64,000 nucleotides of DNA from Anaeromyces robustus (taxonomy: Eukaryota > Neocallimastigomycota > Neocallimastigomycetes > Neocallimastigales > Neocallimastigaceae). The notes under the pieces were generated by a model. It made no database searches. It had not been told where the DNA came from and worked only from the letters and a program-made list of their open reading frames with translations. The translations under genes and the position numbers were made by a program. Shown one piece after another: positions 12,555 through 23,968 of the stretch. Location: NCBI GenBank assembly GCA_002104895.1, contig MCFG01000256.1, forward strand, positions 21,001 to 85,000, written 5' to 3'. The stretch's first letter is position 1; each line of letters starts with the position of its first letter.

Positions 12555-14342
12555 ATGAAAATATATAAATCACATATATTTATTTTTTTGAACTATATTC
12601 TATTTACTTTTGTAATTATTAATAATTTTATATATAAAGTTAATGGTAATGATTGTCAAATTTTGGAAAATGCTATTAATAAACTTAAAGGAAAAGACGA
12701 TAAAAATATTTTAAATTCGCAAAATTCAATAGTAAATCAAGATTTTAATAATTGTTGTCAAAATAACGGAATATCATGTGAAGTAATAGATAATAATAAT
12801 AATAATGTCACGGAAATGTAATAGATAAAAATTACTATTTAAATTTGTATTTTAATTATATATTTTATATTCATAATAGTATTTATGCTTTATATTTTAT
12901 ATTTTATATTTATAATAATTATTCATATATATATTTTATATTTTATATTTTATATTTATTATAATCTTCATATCTTACATTCATTTAGTAAATTAGAAGA
13001 TTACAACTTTTCTTTTTCTGACATAAAAGGTTTTTTGAAGAATTGGCAAATTTAAAATACTTATATTCATTGTAAATATTTTAATATCAAAATATATACA
13101 AATCATTTCAATATATAATATAAAATATTAGATAAAGGAAATTAAAATAAATATATTAATGAATAAATAATATTTTATTTAGTTATTTTCATTAAATATT
13201 TATAATAATATTATTATTTAATATATATATATATTATTTATTATTATTAATATTTATTAATAATATTATTAAAATATTTTAAATATCATAAAAGAACTAT
13301 TATTAATAGTAAAAATATAAATTATATTCCTGAAAATATTGGCAATTTATATAGTTTAAAGAAATTGTAAGTATTTCTATTTCTATTTTTTTTTAATGAT
13401 ATTTATATCTATATTAAAAAATAGAAATGTGATATTAATTTTATAAAATAAAATATATTTTAATATAAAACTGTTATTATGTATTTTAGAGTTATCTCAA
13501 AAAGTTTTTTATCTGGCACTATTCCGAAAACTATTGGAAAATTAGAAAATTTGACTGAATTGTAATTTTTTTTTACATTTAATAATCTTTTTATTATATT
13601 ATAAAACATATTTGTGTTTATCATTATCATTAATATATAAAATTTTTATATATTATCTATAAGAAATTTAAATAATAATCAATTATCAGGTGTTATTCCT
13701 AATGAATTTAAAAATTTAAATCATCTTGAGAAATTGTAATTATCTTATAGAACATAAAATAATTATTTTAATTATTGATATAATATATTAAAGATTTATA
13801 TAAATATATATATAATATAATATATATATATATTTATCAATTTTAGGGACTTATCTTTTAATGTAAATTTAGATGGATATGTGCCATTACTACCAAATAT
13901 CAAAAGTTGTAATTATTTGGGTACCGAATTGTGTAATTTGAAAAATTCAAATTGTATATCTAATGATGTATACTGTACAACGGATGAAATCAAAAATGCA
14001 AATAATATAAATGGAATTTCAAATACAGATATTAATAACGACTTTAATGATAATATATTTAATAAAGAAGTAGAGGATAAAAATGATAAAAAAGAATCCA
14101 TGTTATCCTTTCTTATTTTTTCACCTATTGGTGGAATAGTATGTATTGTTATTATATTATTAGTTATAGCTGGTATTTTAGGTTATTTTTGTAGTCCAGA
14201 TCCAAGTGAAAATTCAAATTCATATAATTCTAACCCTATTAATTCTGTGGATCAAAAAAAAGAAAAAAGAGAAAAACTTAAGAAAGAGTTAATGGCTCGA
14301 GGAGAATGGAGAAAAGTTCATCGCAATTATTTATTTTATTAA
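12555..14342 (+). CDS. Six-exon LRR transmembrane protein gene, exon 2 with an in-frame stop
   Basis: Predicted secreted-domain LRR receptor-like protein. Exons: 12555..12817, 13000..13071, 13295..13366, 13490..13561, 13664..13735, 13847..14342; every intron is GT-AG and phase 2. Exon 1 gives a signal peptide (to about residue 31), then a DC...CC...GISC cap like the plant LRRNT type, ending VTE. Exons 2-5 are each 72 nt and encode one 24-residue LRR, for example NNNQLSGVIPNEFKNLNHL. Exon 6 closes the LRRs, adds Cys pairs and an Asn-rich stalk, a membrane helix (SPIGGIVCIVIILLVIAGIL) and a basic tail with EKREKLKKELMARGEW. Exon 2 carries TGA at 13019..13021 where repeats have a conserved Leu; a frame change within the exon is an alternative reading. 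Omitting exon 2 keeps the frame and yields 324 residues. Ligand and function are unknown. It could be a recently inactivated gene or one that skips exon 2. Confidence 0.75.
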
Positions 14343-14454
14343 TATATATATATAAAAGTATTTAATAAATTTAAATAAATAATATTTAATGAAAATCATT
14401 AATAAATATTTATTTAATAAATATTATTATTAAAAAAAAAAAAAGAAAAATATA

Positions 14455-14730
14455 AATAAAACAAAACAAAACAAAATAAATCAAATCAAATAAAATAAAA
14501 TAAAAAATATTAAAATTAAAAAAAACTGAAAAAAAAAATAAGAGAACAAAATAAAATAAAATAAAATAAAAAATATTAAAATTAAAAAAGCTGAAAAAAA
14601 AAATAAGAGAACAAAATAAAATAAAATAAAATAAAAAATATTAAAATTAAAAAAACTGAAAAAAAAAATAAGAGAACAAAATAAAATAAAATAAAATAAA
14701 ATAAAAAATATTAAAATTAAATAAAATTAA
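14455..14730. repeat. 65-bp minisatellite after the LRR gene
   Basis: Three to four A-rich copies containing GAGAACAAAATAAAATAAAA and AAAAACTGAAAAAAAAAATA; the GAGAAC landmark falls at 14542, 14607 and 14672, an exact 65-bp period. It starts about 110 bp past the LRR stop codon. Confidence 0.85.
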
Positions 14731-15149
14731 ATAAAATTTTTCTAAATAGATTTTAGAGTTTCTTGAATAACTAATATAATTATTATGTATTAATTTTTTT
14801 ATTATTTATTACTTATTTTCTTTTTTTTCTTAGTCTTAATTAAAATTTTTATTTAGTATTATTAATAAATAGTTAAAAGTAACATTTTACTTGCATATAT
14901 AATATAGTTGAATATCAATGTTCTTTTTAATATATTATAATTATAAATATATTAAGTTGATAAAAAAAAATAATATATATATTATTATCTTCATTTTATC
15001 TTTTTTTATTATTTTTTTTATATACTTTATTTTTATATTATATTATTTTATTTTATTTATTTTATTTTAACTTTGCTTTTTCTTATTTATTATATTTCAT
15101 TTATTTTTCTTGATTTTATATTAGTATTTTTTAATATTTGAAATTTTAT
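14731..15149. other. AT-rich spacer
   Basis: No gene or structured element is seen here; it is T-rich toward the right end. Confidence 0.5.
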
Positions 15150-15347
15150 TTACAAATTATACCTAAAGGATTACCGTTCTAGTAAATGATAATGCTAGTA
15201 AAGCTAAAGCAAAGGCATAAGCTAATTAACTTTATCTAAAGTAAATAAGACTAAGGTAATAATTAAAGATATAATACCTAAGAGAGCTTGATAAAGCATT
15301 CCATTTCTTGTAGAGTAATAAAGTTCAGACGAAGAAATGTTGTTCAT
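15150..15347 (-). pseudogene. Remnant of a small membrane protein gene
   Basis: The reverse strand from an ATG at 15345..15347 reads MNNISSSELYYSTRNG followed by a hydrophobic helix (LLGIISLIITLVLFTL) and then a stop; after a frame change the reading continues with a second helix (AYAFALALLALSF). G/C and codon choice are coding-like compared with the flanks. I do not recognise the family. With one helix pair and a frameshift it is best called a truncated remnant, though an intron I cannot place is possible. Confidence 0.4.
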
Positions 15348-15349
15348 TT

Positions 15350-16215
15350 GGTTTAAAAATATAATGCTATATAAATCTATTTACTTATATATGAATAAAA
15401 AAAATTTTTATATAGTTTTATATATTATTTTTTTAATGCTATTTTTTTATTTATTACATAATTATTAAAATTATTTTGTAATATTAATTATTTAAAATAT
15501 ATTACTAATTATTACTTTTACCTTTACTTTTTTTGATATTTTTTTCCTTTATTTTATTTTATTATACCACTACTTTTAATTTATCTTATTTCATTATTTA
15601 TTTTATTTTAGATAATTTTATAAATTATCTTATAAATTTTATTATAGAATTTTTATTTAAATTATGTATAATTTATATTATATTTTTATATTTTTTTTTA
15701 TAATTATTTTTTTTTTTTTAGTTATTTTAGAAATTTTAATAATTAAAAGAATATTCTTTTTTTTAAATTTAAAGAATGTTTAATATAAACTTAATCAATA
15801 AAAAAGTTTATATTTATTTTTTTCGGTAAAAAAAAAAGAAAATATTAGTTAATATACATTAATTTATTTACTATATTTATTTTTATGTTGTTGTTAACTT
15901 TTATTTATCATGAATTATAAAAAATTAAATTATTTTTAACCTTGTAACCCTTATACTTTAAATATAAATTACTTTAGAATTAAATAACAATAATAAAAAA
16001 GAAAGTTTGTAAAAAAAAATCAACGTTTTGAAATTCCATTAATATATAAAAATTTAACATAAAATTTTCAAAATAAGTTATTTATTCTTTTTTTTTTTTT
16101 TTTAAATTATTTATTTAGTGTAAATTTGTTGGGTTAATACTTACTGACTTAAATCCCAATTAATTTTTAGTAAGTAAAATAGTTAAACCAATACTTGAAT
16201 AAAAATTTATTTAAA
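15350..16215. other. AT-rich intergenic DNA
   Basis: No coding sequence or structured repeat is seen; there are several T runs and simple AT stretches. Confidence 0.5.
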
Positions 16216-16815
16216 AAATAATACAACAAATAAGTAATAAATGAACATCATCCAAATTATTTAGTATTAATTTGAAATCATAATTTTAGTTAATACTAAT
16301 TTTTAGTTAATATTAAATTTGGTAAATTTGAAATTATAATTTTAGTTTACTAAATTTAGTTATAATTTAAACTTCAATGGAAAATTTAAATAAAATATTT
16401 AAATTTAATTAGAATATAAGTAGAAGATACTTTTCTTTTTTTTTAAAAAAAAAAGTAAATTGATGTAATTATGATTAATAATATTTAAAAAATTTTTATG
16501 GTAAATTAAGGAATCAATAAATTTTTCATATATTAATAAATCAAATATTTTTTAAAAAAATTTTTTTTTTATTTTATTTACTATTATAATTCTTAGAAAT
16601 TGATATCCTAATCTTTTCATTTATTAAAAGAATATATATGTGTAAAAAGTGGATATATTAATATATTATTTTTATTATTAATTTTTTTTTTCATTTAAAT
16701 ATTTTTAATAGTACATATTCATTATATTAATTAAATAATGTTTATGTTATTATATAAGTTAATTTAATATATATTAATTAATATAACGTTTGTTAATATG
16801 CTTTTAGTTAAAATT
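16216..16815. repeat. Dispersed repeat, second copy at about 58.84-59.19 kb
   Basis: The segment 16555..16810 (ATCCTAATCTTTTCATTTAT..., then TGTTTGTTAATATGC TTTTA-like) matches 58920..59190 in the same orientation with divergence. 16221..16278 (ATTATTTAGTATTAATTTGA) matches 58842..58900 inverted. This is a degenerate interspersed element of unknown class with an inverted segment. Confidence 0.55.
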
Positions 16816-17815
16816 AATTTATTAGAGTAATTTTTGTTAGTAATGCTAGTAATAATTATGAAATATTATACAGTTTACAACACACTAAATTTGTCAACAC
16901 AAATTGTAAGTTGGTTTTAATAATATGTTTATTATTAAAATAAAATAAATTGACTACACGTTTATATATTTAGTTACAATTAACTATTGAAATAATATCT
17001 CTAGAATTGAACTAGTAATTAAAGAGAGAGTTTAATAAAGATATTAAAGAGTTTTATTTTATAGAAAAATAAATGTATTTTAATAATTAATTTATGTATA
17101 TATCACATGACCAATACATTGATACGCGGGACTTTTATGTGCGCTGGTCGCTTTTAATAGTATAATTATATTTTATTATTTTATTAATTATTTAATTTTA
17201 TTACCAGAAAAATACCTCCGATCTAAAATAATTCCAAGACGAAGGATTATTAAAATTGAAAAATTTAAAAATAATATAAAATTAATAATTTTAAATAGTT
17301 ATTTAATATCTAATATATAAGAATATAAACTAATATATTATAAAATATATATTAAGAATATAGTAATAATATAAGAGTTATTTAAAATAATAATATATTT
17401 AACTATATAACAATATATGAATTATTATGTATAGTAATATATTTAGCTATATAATAATAATAAATTATTACTATATTTTGATTATACTTTAATATACTAT
17501 AATATTAATAATACATGAGAATATTAAAAATACATATAATAAAATATATTATATAATATATAAAAATAAAAGAATTATTTAATTTAATATAATAAAGAAT
17601 AAATATTTAATATATAATAAAAATATAAATAATAAATTATTTTAATAATTATTATTAAGAAAAGATATAAATTTAATATTTAATAATTATTATTAAATAT
17701 ACTAATATGTTGCTACACATATTAGTTTTACATCAACATTTTAAAGAATATAAAATTTAAATTAATATATTATTTTATTTTGTTTTATTTAATAATTAAA
17801 ATATAAATAAAAAAT
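16816..17815. other. Intergenic DNA with a short GC-richer patch
   Basis: The patch 17105..17160 (GATACGCGGGAC, TGTGCGCTGGTCGC) and 17205..17250 stand out by G/C but do not fold into a tRNA that I can draw. The rest is AT-rich with no gene. Confidence 0.4.
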
Positions 17816-17875
17816 AAGTAAATAAATAAATAAGTAAATAAATAAATAAATAATAATAAATAAATAAATAAATAA

Positions 17876-17910
<35 letters not shown>

Positions 17911-18198
17911 ATGTTAGAATACAAAGAAAATAATTTTTAAATTATATTTAATAAACTTAAATTAAATGTCTTTGTTATTTTAATTTATCTCGTTGTTTAT
18001 TTTAATTAATGTAAATACGTTATGAACTCGTTGTATTTAATTTTTCTTTATATTATTATCAAGCCACGATTAGTATAAATACAAATGTATTTTCTTAAAT
18101 TTGTAAAACCTTGTAATTACCATATTTGTATATATACTATTAAATTTAAATAAATAAACTTTAATTATTATAAAAATTATTATAAAACTTTTTACTTC

Positions 18199-18236
<38 letters not shown>

Positions 18237-18400
18237 ATATAATAAATAAGTAATAAATAATAAATAATAAATAATAAATAATAAATAATAAATAATAAAT
18301 AATAAATAAATTATTATAAATAATAATAAATAATCTTATTTATTACATGTTTTACTATTTATTTTATTTTATTTTATTTCTTTAAATTAAGTAATAATTA
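17815..18400. repeat. TAAA/TAAT arrays flanking a possible solo LTR
   Basis: AAAT arrays at 17818..17912 and 18203..18320 flank about 280 bp starting TGTTAGAATACAAAG (17912) and containing TATAAATAC (18076). The same TGTTRGAATA start appears at 32474 and, inverted, at 40452..40461. This suggests an LTR terminus, but I see no matching end, primer-binding site or coding region. Confidence 0.3.
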
Positions 18401-18409
18401 TAAGAATAA

Positions 18410-19584
18410 ATTATATTGATATTTTATCCAAATTATTTCTAAGTTTTTTCTTTTCTTGTGAATATAATTTATAACTTTTATCGATTATATTGTAATATTT
18501 ATTTATTAGTAAAAGTTTCTTCAGGATTAGTTAAACTTTCTAATCTAAGTGCGTCGTCGCTGTAATCCACATTCATCCATATTCATATATGAGTATCTAC
18601 TTTGATGTTTAACTTTTAATTGAGTAATGTTGTTTATACTTTCATATAACATATATGATATTTGTTTTTTCAAATCCATTGATGAAGCTTCATCTTCTAA
18701 TTTTTTTGTTAGTATTTTTAAAAACTCAATATCACCTTCAATAACTTTAAGATAATCAAAAATGTTAATACAATTATCTTTATACGTTTCTTCTTCTAAT
18801 TTAAGTTTTATTTCATTTATATCTTTACTTCCAAATTCATAATTTTTTGATTTATGAATTTGATTTTTGTTAAGGAATATCAATACATCTTTTGGGTTTG
18901 TAGTCATCTCATGACTATTAAAAATAGCTGATAATAATTTTGATTTTGTAAATATATATAATTTCATATTATATGATAGGGTAATACTACTCACACAAAA
19001 TATATTTGTAAAATAAAACATCAAATTTTGATAATTTTCCTCCCATTAACAATTTATTAACTGTTTTAATTTGACTAAATAATAAAGCTATAGATGTAGT
19101 ATCATCTACAATAGTATCTCTACCATTGTAATCATAATTATTTATCAGTAAAGAAGAAATATATTTCTCTATAATATTCATTCATATATTTGATAAATTA
19201 TTGTAACTATCCTTAAACTTTTCTAGACTGTATATGTCAAGTTTAAGTTCTCCTTTTTCTGTTATATACATTTTGAATAAATATTGTTCCAATTTTTTTA
19301 TAAACATTTTTAAAATATTTGGAAAATTTAATTAATGTCATATCATCATCATATTTCAAAATTTCACTATAAATAATGTACTTAATACTTTCAAATTCTG
19401 AAATATCAATAGTAAAATTAACCATAGTATTATTAAAGTTTTGAATCAGTTTATTCTTATAATCATAATAAATGTTATGATTATTAAGTTTATAATTAAA
19501 TGAAATATTTGGATTGTTAAATTCAATTTTACTTATTAATAAAATATCTTCGAAAAAAGAACGTGCTGTTGTATGGAACAACAA
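18410..19584 (-). pseudogene. Decayed copy 1 of an unknown intron-containing gene
   Basis: Coding-like sequence on the reverse strand that matches 19740..20870 closely. Reading from about 19584: FFEDILLISKIEF, TIDISEFESIKY, a frame change near 19325, then IKKLEQYLFKMYITEKGEL, SLEKFKDSYNNLSNI, an in-frame TGA, then IIEKYISSLLINNYDYN and GGKLSKFDVLFYKYIL. A 67-nt GT-AG intron (18928..18994, donor GTGAGT, phase 1) joins this to NSHEMTTNPKDVLIFLNKNQ and a Glu/Lys-rich region (KDINEIKLKLEEE). A further frame change near 18543 leads to ESLTNPEETF and an end at about 18410. Compared with copy 2 it lacks about 400 nt after NKNQI. I do not recognise the protein family; it has no evident signal peptide or membrane helix. 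With several breaks it cannot encode one protein as it stands. Confidence 0.7.
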
Positions 19585-19739
19585 CAGCTGTATTAAAGTT
19601 TAAAAATAAAAAAAATTAATAATAAGATATTATATTATATACATTATATATATATTTTTTTGTTTTATTTTAAATGATAGTAATATTTTTTTTTAGTTTA
19701 CTCTTTACTATATATTAATACAGTTATTATTATTAATTT

Positions 19740-20870
19740 CATCTTCTAATTTAAGTTTTATTTCATTTATATTCTTACTTCCAAACTTCATAATTTTTTG
19801 ATATTAATAATTCAGAATCGCTAAGCATTTATATTCTTCGTGTATAATCATTTTTGGTTAAATAAAATTTATAATTATTTTCATTTTTATTTTTATTTTC
19901 ATTTTCATTAATAAAAATAATTCTAAATTCCGATAAAAGAATTGAATATTCATGATATCATCATAATTATATTTACTTAATATATAAATAAAATCATCTA
20001 TTTCATAATAAATATAATAATATGGAATATAATGAATATAATAATATGGAATGTTATAAATATTTATAAATCTATTGTCAGCGTAAAAATAAAAATTGTT
20101 ATCCGTTACCATACAAACATCTTTTTCTTCTAAAATGTTATTATTCTTATCATTATCATAATTTTTCTTTATATAAACTGAACATCTTTTGATATATAAT
20201 AGTATTTTATTGCTATAAAGAATTTGATTTTTGTTAAGGAATATCAATACATCTTCTGGGTTTGTAGTCATCCCATGACTATTATAAATAGCTGATAATG
20301 ATTTTGATTTTGTAAATATATATAATTTCATATTATATGATAGGGTAATACTACTCACACAAAATATATTTGTAAAATAAAACATCAAATTTTGATAATT
20401 TTCCTCCCATTAACAATTTATTAACTGTTTTAATTTGACTAAATAATAAAGCTATAGATGTAGTATCATCTACAATAATATCTCCATCATTATAATCATA
20501 ATTATTTATCAGTAAAGAAGAAATATATTTCTCTATAATTTTTATATTCATTCCTATATTTAATAAATCATCGTAACTATTCTTAAACTTTTCTATATAT
20601 ATCAAGTTTATGTTCTCCTTTTTCTGTTATATACATTTTGAATAAATATTGTCCCAATTTTTTTATAAATATTTTTAAAATATTTGGAAAATTTAATTAA
20701 TGTTATATCATCATCATATTTCAAAATTTCACTATAAATACTGTACTTTATACTTTCAAATTCCGAAATATCAATAGTAAAATTAACCATAGTATTATTA
20801 AAGTTTTGAATCAGTTTATTCTTATTATCATCATAAATATTATGATTATTAAGTCTTTTATATAATTAAA
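19740..20870 (-). pseudogene. Decayed copy 2 of the same unknown gene, tandem
   Basis: Direct tandem duplicate of the neighbouring pseudogene. It has the same homopolymer frame change after TLIKF, a private 5-nt deletion near 20597 relative to copy 1, and GGA where copy 1 has its TGA. The shared 67-nt intron is at 20292..20358 (GTGAGT...CAG), which removes the apparent frame break after FDVLFYKYIL. Downstream it keeps a segment absent in copy 1 (EEKDVCMVTDNNFYFYADNR, then a Tyr/Ile-rich repeat of PYYYIHY type) before rejoining homology with copy 1 at 19800..19740 (EIKLKLE). So copy 2 has the fuller gene structure and copy 1 an internal deletion. The family is not recognised. Damage shared by both copies predates the duplication; damage private to one came later. 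Confidence 0.7.
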
Positions 20871-21188
20871 TGAAAAATTAAATATGAATTAAATATATAT
20901 GTATATATTGAATATTTACAATAAATCAACCGTTTAAATTTTTTTATTATATTTATTTTTATTTATTACATATATATATTAATTTTTCTTATTATTTATT
21001 AAAATATTTTTAAAATAATTTATTAATTATAAATAATAATTACGTTTATTTTTTATATATTTATATATTTTTAATTAATTATTATATATTTTTTATCCCT
21101 ACTCTTTATTTCTATTATATATTTTTATTCTTCTTTTCATTATCATTGTAATTTATATTATTTATATTATTATTATTAATGATAATAA

Positions 21189-21227
<39 letters not shown>

Positions 21228-21234
21228 CAATATT
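20871..21234. other. AT-rich spacer
   Basis: Simple AT-rich sequence with a run of A at 21187..21206 and AAAAG units after it. No gene. Confidence 0.5.
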
Positions 21235-21942
21235 TTTAATTTACGCTTGCTCCCAATACTATCAGGTATTAAATTAATATCGTGATGGTTTTTATTATTC
21301 TTATAATGGTTTGTATATTATATATATTGTATATAATAATAAATAATTATTCTTATAATGGTTTGTATATTATATATATTGTATATAATAATAAATAATT
21401 ATTCTTATAATGGTTTGTATATTATATATATTGTATATAATAATAAATAATTATTCTTATAATGGTTTGTATATTATATATATTGTATATAATAATAAAT
21501 AATTATTTTTATTAGTTTTTTAAAAATATAATTTTGACAAGAAATAATACAAAAAAAAAAAAAAAAAAAAAAAAACATACAAGGAATGTAATTTCTCTAA
21601 ATTTGCCAACTCATTTATAAACTCATATAATAATATATATGTAAATATTCTTTATTTTTAATAAGTAAAATAAAAAATTATAATTTTTGGATAAAATATA
21701 TATAAATTACATTTCAGTAAGAGAATTGTTTTTCACATTTAATTCCTTGATTCTGACTACAACTATTAAAACCCTAATTTACTATAGAATTTTCGTCGTT
21801 AAAAATATCGTCTTTATCATTACCTTTCAATGTATTAAAAGCATTTTCTAAAAGTTGACAATCGTAAAATACTATCAATCATCAAAAATGAAAATAATAT
21901 GTAATTTAAAAAAGAATTAAGAAATAATTTCAACATTTTCAT
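21235..21942 (-). pseudogene. LRR membrane protein pseudogene, paralogue of the 12.6-kb gene
   Basis: The reverse strand from ATG 21940..21942 reads a signal peptide (LFLNSFLNYILFSFLMI), then after a frame change DCQLLENAFNTLKGNDKDD, a premature TAG, and GFNSCSQNQGIKCE, closely following exon 1 of the LRR gene at 12555 (DCQILENAINKLKG, CCQNNGISC). A second frame change precedes the expected SLTE end. Lower down, 21640..21595 reads INELANLEKL where the other gene has EELANLKYL, but the donor is changed to AC. At 21290..21247 the phrase INLIPDSIG is left from a later LRR exon. The C-terminal half is gone. A 52-bp minisatellite sits inside it. It is clearly non-functional. Confidence 0.8.
21293..21515. 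repeat. 52-bp minisatellite, four near-identical copies
   Basis: The unit TTATAATGGTTTGTATATTA... begins at 21301, 21353, 21405 and 21457 with an exact 52-bp period. It lies within the intron region of the LRR pseudogene. Near-identity means recent expansion. Confidence 0.95.
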
Positions 21943-23589
21943 TTCTTGTTATTTAATTATTCAATTAATTAATTTTGCATTTATTTGTTGTTTTTAAGGT
22001 TCTTTTGTACATTTTGTTATTAAAACGGGGTTATACCTTATAATGATAAAATATTAATATGTTTTTTATATATAATATATTTTTTATAAAATATATTATA
22101 TAAAAAATATATGAATTTATTATGTAATATTTTTTATATTTAATATTAAAGCGTTAAATATATGAAAATATAAAAAAATTGCTTATAAATTTATTAAGAG
22201 TTATATATATATAAATTATATCATACAATTATGAACCAAAATTAGTAAATATAAAATAATATATTTGATATTTTTTTAATTTTTTTTTAAAGTTTTGATA
22301 ATATATATATATATTATTTGAAAAGGATATAACAAATATGTATATTTTATTGCTTTATTTAAAAATATAACTTTACGTTAATAATTAAAATAATTTACAT
22401 ATTTTATATTAATAATTGTGATAATTATGGTTAAAAATAAAATGATATAATCTATAACAACTATAGTTTATTAAAAGTTTTAATGCATTTTGATTATATA
22501 TTATATATAGAATTTTTACACTAAATAATGAAATAAAACATGTAATAAACTATATAAAAATAAAATAAAATAAAACAAAACATAAAATATTTTTTAAAAT
22601 AATAAATTTAATAAGTAATAAATAGTAAATAATATAATATTATATAATGGGTATGTTTCATATAAAAATAAAATTAAATCATTTTTTAAAAATAATTGAT
22701 AAAAAAAGGATATAAATAAAGTTATAAGAAATTTTACAAAGAATTAATAATAATGATATTATATTAGATATTAGATATTAATGTAATATTTTAATTTACT
22801 AATCATAAAGAAATTATTATATATTATTATGAAATTGAATGAACATTATAGATATAAGTTTATTAATATATATACATATATAAACTATTGAGTAATCATT
22901 AATGTAAATGTTTAAATTAATTATGGATATACTAATAAAAATAATATTATTTTTATAAATTAATGAGCAAAATGAAAGATAAAGATTATTCAATTTCATT
23001 AATAATTGAAAATAATAATAATAAAATTGATAAATTCATTACTATAAAAATATGCTAATGATAATATTTTTTTTTTAGAATTGATAATTTCATTAGAATA
23101 ATAGTTAATAATAATGAATGATAAATATATAAAATATTGGAAATATATTTCGATTTTTGTAATGTCAAATTTTCATTGGGAATAAATATTTTTAAGTTAT
23201 TAAATATTGTTGAAATTTTTTGAAATTTTATTTATTTAATTACTATTAATTATTTATTCTTTATTATTAATTTAAATTATTATCAAAAGAGGAAAATGTT
23301 TATCCAAATAATTTTTCACATATGTTATTTCTTTTTTCTTTTATAAAACAAATAATTGAATTGTTATAAATAAATGTAAATTTAATTAATATAATAATAT
23401 AGATATTTTTTCATTATCTAAATCAAAATTTATTAAATATATATTGTTTAAATAAAGATAATAATATTTATATAATGTTAGGTATTCATGAATTATATGG
23501 TAATGAATAATATTAAAGAAAGAGTACATTGAATTAATTCATAATAATATAAATCAATCAATTTATCATTAAGTAAAAAGACTAAGAGA
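21943..23589. other. AT-rich DNA with possible but unrecognisable coding relics
   Basis: The plus strand at 23270..23560 has slightly less simple sequence with short readable phrases but many stops. The minus-strand frame at 22817..22999 is Ile/Tyr/Asn-rich with no domain. I cannot name any gene here. Confidence 0.4.
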
Positions 23590-23968
23590 ATGAATATGGA
23601 CATTTTTTACAATAGTAGCTGTCAATCTACCAATGTTGTAGTAAATATGATTGGTGTGATAATACAGTTGTTCATTATGATAAAGGATGTCAGAGTGATT
23701 TTGGAAAAAAATGATAATTTTAATACTACTATTACTACCATCATCACTATTACTACCACTACTACCACTACGACATCTCATATACTTGAACCTACTAATC
23801 TTTTTAGTCAAAGTGGTAAAGACATTGGAACTTATTTATCTGGTCAATATTGTAGTAGATATAGATGGTATAGTAATACATATAGTTATTGAGGTAAAAG
23901 GATGTCAATGTGAATTTGGAAAATGTAATTCAATATTAATAAAAAAAATAAGATATTTAATTAATTAA
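23590..23968 (+). pseudogene. CBM18 chitin-binding protein fragment, frameshifted
   Basis: Two hevein-like chitin-binding (CBM18) modules can be read in shifting frames. Module 1 (about 23600..23706) reads QCCSKYDWCDN, HYDKGCQSDFGK, with stops just before it. A Thr-rich linker encoded by ACT/ACC/ATT repeats follows (23720..23780). Module 2 (23813..23928) reads SGQYCSRYRWYSNTYSY, a TGA where Cys is expected, then, one frame over, KGCQCEFGKC. CBM18 modules have the spacing CCSxYGxC...YCGxGCQ, matching what is left. Such proteins are abundant in anaerobic fungi as secreted or wall-bound proteins. No signal peptide or catalytic domain remains, and the frame is broken at least twice, so this is a decayed fragment. 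Confidence 0.75.

Noticed and set aside
17105-17160. Possible tRNA or structured RNA (GC-richer patch)
   Set aside because: I could not draw a cloverleaf with acceptor, anticodon and T arms.
20292-20388. Apparent frameshift joining two frames in pseudogene copy 2
   Set aside because: A 67-nt GTGAGT...CAG intron with the right phase explains it, and the same intron is present in copy 1.
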